From Lineus longissimus (Eukaryota > Nemertea > Pilidiophora > Heteronemertea > Lineidae): a DNA stretch of 64,000 nucleotides. The notes under the pieces are model-generated. The model was not told the DNA's origin and did no database searches. It saw only the letters and a program-made list of their open reading frames with translations. The position numbers were made by a program, and so were the translations under genes. The stretch is from contig NC_088308.1 of assembly GCF_910592395.1 (NCBI RefSeq), positions 2,976,001 through 3,040,000 of the forward strand, written 5' to 3'. Shown piece after piece: positions 10,755 to 21,913 of the stretch (its first letter is position 1; every line of letters begins with the position of its first letter).

Positions 10755-10795
10755 AAAGGGAGGTCTGGGGGTCTCCAGCTGGAAAATTTTGAAAC
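10755..10795. repeat. Short dispersed-repeat fragment
   Basis: The phrase GGAGGTCTGGGGGTCTCCAG followed by CTGGAAAATTTTGAAA looks like the terminal part of a dispersed repeat type that I associate with marine invertebrate genomes. This is recalled and was not checked against a repeat library. Confidence 0.3.
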
Positions 10796-11139
10796 TGAGA
10801 TGCTCTCAGATGCGTTTCCCAAGTGTCTGAGAGACGATGTTTACTCGTTAATTCACTACAAAGAAATGCATAACGAAAAAGCCACCTAGGTTTTCTTCTT
10901 CGGGTTGTGAGGAGAATATTTCAAATCATTTGAGCAGCAGTGTCTAACCTACAATGCCGTCAATGATTTCCACTGTGTTTTTGTTTTCACTGTTTCAGAC
11001 ACTTGTTGGAAAAGGAAGGACCAAAGGTGCCATCGTCGAGGGCCCAGATAGATGAAGAGATTGAAGCCTGGGCTGCACACAATCCTGTTAGTAACAAAAA
11101 AAGAAGGAAAAAATGCTGTCCCATTTGTCCATATGCCCA

Positions 11140-11215
11140 GCTGAGCGCCAGAACCCATTTATACATCTGGGTAGTGAGGCAAGTGTCTAAGAGACCTGCC
11201 TGAGTCTCTCACCGA
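11140..11215. repeat. Dispersed repeat, copy 1
   Basis: ACCCATTTATACATCTGGGT followed by AGTGAGGCAAGTGTCTAAGA and GACCTGCCTGAGTCTC. A clearly related copy lies near 45183-45250 inside an ARPC1 intron. Two copies in 64 kb mark a dispersed family. Confidence 0.6.
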
Positions 11216-11839
11216 CTGTAGGATTCGACTAGGCTTAGCAGGCTTTTATAAATATGGGCCCTGGTTGCCAGAGTGCTTCTATAAATTCTGTTCGATTTCA
11301 TTAACACGCAAATGGTGAGACCCCTATATCCATTTCAACCTGCATTCAACTAATTTAATTGATTGATAAAAAAAATTGGGCTTGTTGATCTTGAAAAAAT
11401 AGGTGTTCTCAATCTGGGTCAAGTATATCAGGGTGACATCGAATGAACATCAAAGGCCAACATTCTTTAAAATATGTCATGTGCTATGATTTACTAAATA
11501 TCAATTTGGCATTGTGATAATGGTGTAGGCCTTTTCCTTATTGATTATCTTCATAGATTCAGGCTAGATTTGTGCATTGGCCAGACTACATGTAGTAGCT
11601 AGACCTAGGCCTTATCTGACTCATTGACAATGACAACTGCATATGCATAGGCAGTGGGACTGTTCAGACTTGTTTTTGTTCAAACAGGTAATATATGATT
11701 GCTTGTTGAAATTATTCAATATTTTGCATTTTACGTGACAGAAGTATAGATTTCAACACTATAACATGCATTGGTTGACGACGAATTTCCTCCATAGATT
11801 TGTCTTTCATATCATTGCGTCTTTTCAGAATGATAAACA

Positions 11840-14800
11840 ATGACCATGTTGGATGTCGTTGGAACTTCTGAATTGGGAGTGTTTCTGCTGAGTGGAGGAG
11901 CTCTTCTGGGACTGATTGTCTCTCTATTGGCCTGTGCATGCTGCTATAAAAAGAACTTTGGATTCAAGGTTGGTGTTTGGATTTTCATGAAGAATTATAA
12001 TCTCCAATTGGATATGGTTTTTACCTTGAGATCCACTGGTACTACTAGTCACCCTGGGAGGAGCATCCTTGTACCAAAAATTAGTGTCCCCTTCTTTCAG
12101 GCAAACCCCACAATATGTATGGGCATTCTTCAAAGCATACCCACTACTCTAAAAGGGATTATGATCAGAGATGGTTGTAACCTTCTGGATAAGGCCTACT
12201 GGGTAGGCTACTACAAAATCAATGTAAAATGATAGGATGCACATGTATAAATAGGGAGTGCTGTGACCCCCTCCCCCACCAAGTACTCCTACTTCTTTAC
12301 GTCCATAATTGCATGATAATCTGTCCTCTGCTCATGATCTTGAAATCTCGCTCCCTGCTTCAGGCTCAGTTCTCAACACGCCTCCAAACGTGGGACCAAT
12401 GGCGTCAGAAAGTCGAAATGCTCCCGCTGGAGCCACCAGCCAAATGTAACAGAGGAAAAACATCAAGGTCCAACCGGGGATTGAACCCAGGACCTCTCGC
12501 TTATAAGGCCATCCATCACTCTACCAACTGAGCTGGGAATTTCCCTCTAGCCTGGGCTAGTAGGAATGATGCCACTACTACATACTCCCCCTGTTCGGGA
12601 AAGTTGTGTCCTCACAACCGGGTTCTTCCGTGATGCAAAGGGTTAATTCATTATCTAAAGACACACCAGCATCTAAACAAATTATTAGTATCCTTTTTCC
12701 CTCTAGCCTGGGCTAGTAGGAATGATGCCACCACTACATTTCCTTGGACCAGTAAGTGCCTGGGAGGGTAGTTGGGCCTGAGTAATGGATTTGCTTATTG
12801 GTATGGTTATTTTTACAGGAATTTAATGACAGCAACAGCATAACAGACTCAGAACACCATGACAGTGACTTCAATGTGTTCTCACCTCATGATACAACCA
12901 GACAAACTTCGAGGGAGTCCATAAAGTTTGATCCATTGCCTGATCCGTCTGCTCTGCCGGCTGATAATGTAGCAACGCTGAGGCCGAGAATTGCACCTTT
13001 GAATAAGGAGAGGCTTGGTACAGAGGCCCTTCTAGGTAAAGGATCGTCAAATTGTTCAGTTAATTAGCTGTTGGTGGTGCTGTTGTCTCCTAACACATGG
13101 TCTGGATATCACCCAAAGAGTGTGTTGCCTCGAATTACCTTGATTGTGCTTCAGAAGATGAATTTCGTAAATTGAGAAAAATCGGCTCCTGGTGGATATA
13201 TCCCAGCAGAGCTTCTAATTATTAACCTTTCTCTTCTCCAGAGTCTTTCAACTATGAGTTCTCAAGAACGCAGCTCCAGTTCATTAGAGAAATTGGTACA
13301 GGCTGGTTTGGAAAGGTGAGTGACACTCTGCTCTAGTAAACCATAAAGAATGTGGAGGAAAAAATTCATCTGAAGTCATTTTGTAGGGTGCTCTTTCTAC
13401 AAATGGAAGTTGTCTTACGTCAAGTATGGTTTCAGGTTTTGCAAGGGGAGGCCCAGAAAATCACTGTTGGCCTGAGGAAGTCCAAGGTTGTAGTAAAGGT
13501 GCTTGATATGGAAGCCTCCGGTCAGGATAAGATTGACTTCCTGCTTGATAACTCCCCGTACAGGTATTGTGACTATAGGAACTCTTGTGTTTCATGGCTA
13601 GAAATAGTGACTTCAAAGGTATGACCATTTGCAGTGTGAATCGCCTTCACTTTAAAACATGTCCCTGTGCTGAGGAGATGAAGATTTGCCTGGGACATGA
13701 AAAGAAAGGGCACTCGGTCAAGTGCTTGAACATACATAACCCACAAGCTAGAGCTCTTATCGTAAATCACACCAGCTGATGATAACTAAGTTAATTGATT
13801 ACTTGATTAAAATTGTTTTACACACAATTGTTTCAGTTTGATATAAAGTATGAATGGAAAAGGAATTCACTATGAGCAAAAACCCATTACTAATACTATA
13901 AAGTATTTGTAATAGGTTTTTGCAAGAAGTGCTGTCATTTTGAACTTTGAACATATTGTTTTCCAGGGAACTTGACCATGCAAATGTTGTGCGTCTTCTT
14001 GGTCAATCTACACAGGATATGCCATTCCTCATGATAATGGAGTACTTCACCTTGGTATGTCAGTGCCCCTTATTAAGATATGTTTTTGTTTCAAAGTACA
14101 CGTGTATTTTTCTCATGGGCTGCTACTAGTGAGAGGCACTCCTCAAGAAGAGATTAAAGGGGGACTATAGGATGAAAATTGGGGTTTAATTGAAAGTTTT
14201 CTTGTGACTAGTGTGCACTGCAGTCTGGGGCCAGGGTTGTGTTTAATCCAGTGATAATTATATTCCTCCTACAAGCATAAATAGTTTCAATGTATGGTTA
14301 GATAGGGGAGACCCCTATAATTGTCATAAGAATCTGTGATCAGGACACTTCATTTGTCAGTCGCAAATTTGTCTTTAATAGAGATGTTCTACTCTATATC
14401 GAATCATCCTCTAACTGGTCTTCACTGGGTTTATTCCACCATCACTTTATATTCCAGGGAGACGTCAAGACATATTTGCTGAAGCGCCAAAATGAAGCAA
14501 ACAACTTCAGCGAACGGCGGATCCTGGTGAAGCTTGCCTGTGATATGGCTGCGGGCTTGCACTGTTTACATTATCATCATTTTGTACACAAGTAAGGCAT
14601 TATTCTTCTCACATTTGAATATGTCTTTGTAAACTTGTTGGTAACAATAGACTCTGATTGATAGGTAACAAGTTGTTAACTTTTGTTTGCTATGTTCTAA
14701 CAATTTCTTTAAGTAAATGATCCGTTATATACAAAGACAATTTACTTTACTAATATTGATATTACCGTGGAACTTGGTCTTCTGACATCTAATATACAAA

Positions 14801-17800
14801 TGCCAAAATTGTTCAGAAACATCCTGCAAACCAACATGGTATTGGAACTTTCTTAATTATCAGATCTGTTATGCCTAAAATATATCAAGTTTGAGGTGTT
14901 TAGAGAAGAAATTGATATCTCACTGTCAGTATTGGTTGACCAGACACTGTAGGGGTGAACCTACAGTGTAGGCCAAATGACAGCATGTTCGAAATGATAG
15001 CTCCACCCTCGGGCTGTTTGGCGAGACAACTAATACCCCATTTTCGTAGCGATTTCTTGAACCATGGTAGATTGCAGTTATTTATAAGTCTTGGGCTAAG
15101 ATATATTAGTCTGTTTTGTGTATTGCTTTTGTACCAACAAATCTGGTGGTTCAATTGCTGTCATAGTAGATAAAACTAGTTTGGTGTGGGTTGCTCTTAC
15201 TCTTGAAATTTTCTGTTGCACAGTGTCCTAAGCACTGCCCCATTTGATTATTTGTTTACTCCTTTGCATCTGCATGTTGTTTTCTACATTCTGCACGATT
15301 GTGTTTGTTTTCAGTGACTTTGCTCTGAGAAATTGCATGGTTGCTATGGACATGTCAGTCAAAGTTGGGGACTATGGTATATCGGAAGACCTTTACAAGG
15401 TGGACTGTCTTTCTTACACGGCTGTCCCTATAAACAATGTTCGCCACATTTTCAAGTGAGGGTTGGTTTCCAGACCATTAATTGCAACCTCTTAGTGCTT
15501 TCATTCCTTACAAATTGATGAAAAAAGTGTTTCTACTAATAGTCGGGTTTTAATCAATAAAAAATCTTCTAGTCTTACGTGTAAGTGATGCTATTGCCTA
15601 CTTTGTTTGCTCTGGAAGCCCACCCTCTGTGTGCAAATGGATGGAGGACTCTAACAAGCCCTACCTGGATATGGGATATTCCCACCTTCTTCACCTAAAG
15701 AATTCTTGTAGGAGTTTCGAGTGACATCTAAACAATGGCAGTTGTTATTGAATCCATATCATAAGCACACCAACCTTTCAAAAGGTTTATAAACGTTATA
15801 CGATCATCCATTTGGCAAATGCTGCTGGCTCCATATTTTGGTCACCTGTGACCTCACCTATCAGGGTTATCAACATTCCTGCCCTAGTTTATCAAAGTGG
15901 TCACCTGGGCTGATGGTTTCTGAGTAAAATCACAAAACAGAACCATTTTTTAGATATCACCAAAAACCATTGACCGCAACTTTTTGTGACCCTGTCATTA
16001 CATGTGTTGTCAAGCAAAATGAACTAAAAACACCATGTCGAAAAGTTTGCTGAAAGAAATTTCAAAAATTAACAAGATTAATCCGTTCTTGCTTATTTCT
16101 GGATTGCATTTTTGAGAAAAGATATCTTTGCTGCTGGCATATGGTGGAAGGGGCATCTTTTTTATATTTGAGAAACTGCTTCTTAATGCTGGTTGTGTCT
16201 CTCTTCTTGCTTTGAGCCATATGTAAATAAGGGTCAGTCTTGAGTGCTGCTATGTCTGCTTTGTTTACATCTTGGAAGTGAGGCAGTACTTCCAAAAAGA
16301 AACTGCCAAATTTTTGCGATTCATAAAAGTATTGGAAAGAAATATAAGTTTTACAATCCTTTTGGTATCTAACGAAATTGTCATTTTTGCCAGTATAATT
16401 TGTGAAATCTGCAAAACCAAAACACTCACGGAAATTTGGCAGTTTAAGAGTAGTAATGAAAAATGTAGAAACTTAAAAGTCCAATGTCCTTCAGATCCTA
16501 GCTACCTTTCAGAGGTTTAATTATACATACCGATATAGAACTTTCACCTGTCAGTAAAATCTCATTTATAAGTACTGGTACTTTGTGCCTATGATGCTTG
16601 TCCTAACTAGCCTGTGTTGTTGGTGTCATTTAATGATACTTCCCACCGACAGCTTTCGTGAAATTGCACCTTAGGCACCTAAAATGGAGCATTTTGACCA
16701 CCCTACAGTTATTTCTTCTTTATAGCCATTGGATTTTCACAGCCATTGCCTTTTCACAGCCATCTCAATTATCTGTAAATACGCAGTAATGCAAAAATAA
16801 GAGGGGCACAAATATTTTCACCTTAACAGTATTTGCCACTTAATGGGCGAATGTAGGCAAGAGTTATGGGGATGGAATTGTAGCCTCCAGGTGACCAAAT
16901 AATTTGTGAAGTAAAGCACTGTGCAAGCAAGCAATTTTTGTCAGTGCAACCTGCAATTACAATGGCTACTAAAGATCTCTCATCTGCACGCAAAACCGGT
17001 AATCGCTGTACTTGCACAATTGGTCAGAGGTAGGGGAGATGCGATTTCCTTTTCTGTTTGTGTCGGACTAAGAACTCATCCGTTGTCTTCTCTACAGGAT
17101 GATTACTATGGTCCTGTCGAGTATCTAGTCCCAATCCGATGGTCAGCCCCAGAGACTGCTCAGGTCATCGGAGACCAGGTCCTTATCCATAATATGACAA
17201 AAGAGGCAAATGTATGGTAAGCACCTTTGGGTTTTGTCTAAAAAAATGAGAGCGATAGCGCAATTTCTTGTTCCTCTCCTGTGTTTGCATAAGGCACTGA
17301 TGACGTTTTAGGGTATCAACAAAATTAGCTGCTGCGTGGTGCTGATTGTCACTAGGTTATTGTCTCGGGATGCCGATACCTAATACCCAACTGTTACTTC
17401 CTGGTCATAGCTCTAATACGCAATTATGACTTCCAGGTCATGCATGTAGCTCTAATACCCAATGATTACTTGCAGGTCATTTGGAGTGACACTCTGGGAG
17501 CTTGTGTCGCTAGGAGGCCAGCCCTACCCCGGGATGACAGATCAAGACGTGATCAAGAATGTTCTCGTTGAACGGAACACGAAGCCGTCAGTTCCTGTGA
17601 CAAAAATCAAAGACAAAGAAAGAATGTATGTTGAACACTTGATTTGTTATCTGTAATAAAATCAGTCAATTAGGACTCTTTCAGGAACGAAATAGTTAAC
17701 TGGTTTACAGAAGGTTTAGTAGTAAGCGTATAAGCCTTTTCCAAGTTTAAACTGGGATGTCTGAGTGGGACAGATGGATGTCAGATCAATATTCTGATCA

Positions 17801-20800
17801 ATATCCGTTAACAAATTGATCCCTGGAAAACCTTAAATATGGAGAATCCCTAATATCTATGGTGCTTACTCCCAGAATTTGATTTGAAGCTCTGCCTGTT
17901 GCTTTGCTTATCAAACCCCAATATAGCAATATATAGTCTTGAAATAGCTCGTCAATACCTCGTGGATTATCCTGGAAAATGTTTCTTCTGGAGATGTTTT
18001 GGGCAACAGATCATGCCGAATTTCTTGAGTGCAGATAAGTACCAACGGAAAGAGTGATGTTCTTCACATAATATTTTGATGCTAATATGTATTGTTTTAA
18101 ACCAGGTATGAGATAATGCAGTTATGTATGGGTGAGCCCAGCCAGAGGCCTACTATGGCAGAAGCCCATAAACTGCTTCAACATCTTCAAGAATCACCTT
18201 TCGAGTTGGATGAATTTGATGAAAAATGGAACAAACTTCTTCCCAAGTCTGACTCTGCAACTGAGAAGATTCATTCGCATGGTTCACCACATTTCCCCAT
18301 GAACTTTGATGATAACAATATTCATGACAGTGATGATATTGAGAAAGCTACGCTTGGTCCATCGAGGTTAAGTTTCACGCAAGGATTTGAGATTGACAGT
18401 AAAACTGGTTTCAAAGCTGAGGAGGAGAGTTCGAATAAGGTGATCGTGAACCCGTCATTTGAAGATGGGGAGGATGACATTGATCAGTTTATTGATGAAA
18501 TGTCTACCCCTGTTGCGACGCAAGAAGTTGGTAATTATAATTTGTCACCAGAGTTGGATCGAGAGGTCACCAAAGTTGAAAGGAGTGGAATAGGAAGTGA
18601 TTTTGGTGAAGGATTTGACACAACTGTATTGCCAATTTCTGACTTTGATATGAGGCAAAAGAGCGACAGTCTTAGAAACTCTGTACACATGCTTGTTTCT
18701 AAGTCGCCCTCTGAGGATCATGTAGAAATTGACATTTTAGATAAGTCGGACTTTGAAACATCGCGAGCGGAGAGTTTTATGACAGCAGGCAGTTCACCTA
18801 TTAAATCGGATTCATATTCTGCGGGTGACTTTGAGACGCCAGTTGGTTCTATCGACATGAATGATACAGAATCAGGACTCCGGGAAATCGAAAGATCAGA
18901 AGACCAAGTCATTATGCCTGGAAGATGCAGGGTATCTTCCAGTAGCGAGTCAGAACATGATGTTACGGCTACCTTACGGCGGAGAGAGTCGGTCGATAGC
19001 GAACATAGTAGTGGATCCGCGGCGGAACGTATAACCCAGCTTCTGAGCGAGATTGCACCACCGCCATATAGCCCAAGCAAGTCACCAGGAGCTGAAGATG
19101 ATGGAGATGATCAATTTGACTTTGACAACAGCCTCACTGTGGATTACAACGCTGAGGAGGACGAGACTGATATCACAGAAGTCGTCGTTAGGCGTAAGCA
19201 TGGAACTGTTTCAGATCCTTCACAACGTAGTGGCCTGGTCGAGCCTGATGAGGAAATGCCCGAGTCTGGATTTATGCACTTGAAAGACATTGATGCTAAT
19301 GCTCATGTCCATAACAAGGATACGGAGGACTTGTTGGATGAGGTTGGAGAGGAGAATGGCATGGGAGGGGAACAACTGCTGACAGGTTCAGATGGCAGAA
19401 CTTACCGTCGCAAGAGTTTGATCAAGCCACCTGATCAACTGGTGAGTATATGTGCAATGGAACTAATGACTGATGTGTTTACAACTTATTTGAAAACTAG
19501 TAAGTCACTGAGTGTCTGACCTTCGAAGTTTCAGTGATCAGAGCCACACTGAAAACAGAATCAGAACTTGCTGCAATGGTAAATTCTCTTGGTGACCAAC
19601 CACAGTTGGAAGCACTGAATAGGGAGGACACTGGTTTAGTGGTTACTCAGGTTTGTTTAGTGATAAGACTGCCCGGAGGTCGTGGGTTCAAACCCACCAA
19701 ACAAATCCCCCAAGGCACTTCGTTCTTTCTGCTTTCTGATCAATTGCTTGCCACTTTTTTCAGAGTTTGTCAACAAGTGGTAATCATAAGAGGGTTTCCT
19801 TTACTGAGACAGAGAATCTTGTACAGGTTCACACGTATCCAAAGGAAGGATCAGGGAGTGATATGGACGGTAAGAAAGTTATTCCAAATAGCACTTTTAT
19901 AGCACAACCGATTATAAATGGTCAAGAATATCACATAAGTCACACACTCACTCAGAGTCGATAGTGGTTCTGACAATAGATATGTCAGTTCAGAACGTAC
20001 TGCTCCTACATGGACTATGATGCAACTAATTAACAAGGGGGCAATTCCTTTTGTGTGATGAGGTGACGATTGGACAAAGAAGAACCTGTACCGGTTGATT
20101 CCAAATAAATTTCAAGTAGCATGCTGTAGGCCTGAGTTGACAGTATGTGTATTTGATTGTCGCTGTTTTGATATATATAATTATCGTCCAATATAATTAC
20201 CAGGTGGACAAAAGAAGCCTGAGTGAATTCTCAAGCCTATTGATTGGAAATTTCGAAAATAAGTAAGCAAAGTAGGCAAATTTTAAAAGAACTAACAGCT
20301 TTACTGACCAGGGCTTTATAAAACCAATGCTTTTTTACCAGGAAAAAAATGCATTCCTCTAGCATTGTACATAAAGAATCCTTCCATATTGCTTCTGTTT
20401 GAATTAATCAATTGAAAAGGTGGCCTGTTTGGCCTAATGAGTTGTTATTGTTGGATTTAGGACGTGCTGCTCCTTGTTTGGTTACTGTTACATGGGGAGT
20501 AATTAGTGCTTTACTTAGGTGATGGGTGACTACTTTCAACCACAAGATTTTAAGGGTAATCGTCTCTGGTCTTGTTGGTTGATCAAGCCACAATGCTAGG
20601 TACATTACACATTAGCACTTCCATGGATACCATTCTTTTAAAGGTGATGATGAAGATGATGAAGCTAAGCCAGCGTACCTTTCCATCTTGGAAACGTTAC
20701 GCAAAGCCAAAGTGAAGAAACAACGCAACAATGAATCTGATAACGCTACCAAATTTGTCAATAAAAGAGGTAGATAATCTCTTGAATGTAGTTTAAAAGT

Positions 20801-21866
20801 GCCACTTGGACGGGCATTTTTTTGTCGCTGCCACCTGCAACCAAAATCACTCATTTGCATTGGTCATCGCATGTAGTGCCTACCTGTGGCAAGAAACGAT
20901 CACACGTCTTACCCGCAGACAAGCAATCATTTCATGGCTCTATGCAGTGATAATTGTTGCTGGTCACAGCCATAAAAATCGGTTGTTTGCGGGGCACTTT
21001 AGTTTAAGGTTGTAGTCTCCCTTTGGTATTTTCTTCACTAAACAATTTACCGGTATGTACAAATGTAGTTTCTAGTCTCAGATTGTCACATGTGTCTCTG
21101 GTGATGTTTGTTTATCTTCCAAAATTAGGTATAATGACGTAGCTTTGGCTTTAGCTCACTAAAAATCCCAGATTTGTGAATTGTTTATTATAATAGTGTG
21201 TTCCTTTTGTCTATATATTGCCCTTACTCAGACCTCCTTTAAACTTTCTTCATGACCCACTCCCTCCCGCTCCCTTGTTGCACTGTCCAGTTTTTGTGCC
21301 ATATCTCACAACTTGTGAGCTTTCTGTTAGGTTAGGGGTGTTGTTGTCTTGAAACAGCTTTCATTTTCAATTTGAAAAAAAAATTTATCAGAAATACTAT
21401 CTCATGCAATTTACCATAACAAATTAAAGCCAATTGGATTCAGAAGCTGTGACAGATATGATGATGATGAATAGAATGCTTCAGATATTACAATGAACCA
21501 ATGTTTTTAGGAAAGTATGGAATAAAGTTAAAATACTTCAGAGTGATTTAAAACTTGAATGAAACTCAAAATCTAGACGTTTGACAGCAGATTATGTTCA
21601 ACATTACTGAATAAAAATTGGAAGGATTTTAATCATCATCAGGATAGAACGAGTAGGTGCCTTTCCTAAAAATGCGGAAGGCTTTTTCCAATCTTAATCA
21701 TGATCTTGTTTCATATCAGTTTGAACTACTTGCAGGTAACCGCAATGCTGTGATAATCGATTTTGATAAGTCCTCCAAGCCAGATGATGAGGCACTGACA
21801 GGTGAGGACCTAACGGATACCAAGCCAAATGATCTTGATGACGATATGGCTATGCTGATCATGTGA
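11840..21866 (+). CDS. Lemur tyrosine kinase-like membrane protein (LMTK family)
   Basis: Exons: 11840-11968, 12819-13035, 13242-13315, 13436-13563, 13967-14054, 14458-14591, 15315-15399, 17098-17216, 17476-17625, 18106-about 19441/19445, 19535-19650, 19764-19869, 20644-20769, 21736-21866 (stop). The product is about 980 residues. One membrane segment lies at about residues 11-36, followed by an acidic linker and a kinase domain at about 129-402. Visible motifs are the G-loop GTGWFGKV (134-141), Lys161 in VVVK, HND in the catalytic loop (256-258), ALRN, DYG in place of DFG (276-278), and WSFGVTLWEL. The spacing and the HxD/GDYG variants are those of LMTK1-3, which act in endosomal traffic and neurite biology. 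A long acidic tail of about 575 residues follows, carrying KRVSF (near 870), a fit to the RVxF protein-phosphatase-1 docking motif known in LMTK2. In-frame TGA and TAA codons just upstream of the ATG support the start. The junction at 19441/19535 is uncertain (see findings). Confidence 0.9.
12340..12540 (-). repeat. tRNA-derived SINE
   Basis: On the minus strand a tRNA-like head has an A-box (CAGCTCAGTTGG, 12535-12524) and a B-box (GGTTCAATCC, 12487-12478) at normal spacing. The anticodon arm (GGCCTTATAAGCGAG) does not pair properly, so it is not a functional tRNA. A body of unknown extent follows toward 12340. It lies in the first LMTK coding intron. Confidence 0.7.
12541..12739. repeat. 43-bp direct repeat beside the SINE
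   Basis: The 43-bp phrase beginning TTCCCTCTAGCCTGGGCTAG occurs at 12541-12583 and again at 12697-12739 with one difference. The period is 156 bp. The first copy abuts the A-box end of the SINE. Confidence 0.85.
15400..17097. other. Large LMTK intron with no other supported feature
   Basis: Intron of about 1.7 kb between the catalytic-loop exon and the activation-segment exon. An antisense 77-codon frame at 16062-16295 is noted in the findings. Otherwise nothing was recognised. Confidence 0.5.
19632..19715 (+). repeat. tRNA-like SINE head overlapping the end of an LMTK exon
   Basis: A perfect A-box consensus TGGTTTAGTGG (19632-19642) and a B-box GGTTCAAACC (about 19685-19694) are separated by normal tRNA spacing. 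The exon 19535-19650 ends inside this unit at ACTCAG|GTTTGT. The last codons (TGLVVTQ) therefore coincide with the A-box. It could be an exonised SINE or a chance A-box match. Confidence 0.5.
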
Positions 21867-21907
21867 TTTCTCTCTGCCTATTGTTGAAAGGGAAACATAC
21901 CAAGTTG

Positions 21908-21913
21908 AATAAA
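21908..21913 (+). terminator. LMTK poly(A) signal AATAAA
   Basis: AATAAA lies 42 bases after the LMTK stop codon. It would give a short 3' UTR; longer forms using later signals are possible. Confidence 0.45.

Noticed and set aside
12478-12540. Possible tRNA gene on the minus strand
   Set aside because: A and B boxes are good but the anticodon and acceptor stems do not pair; called a SINE instead.
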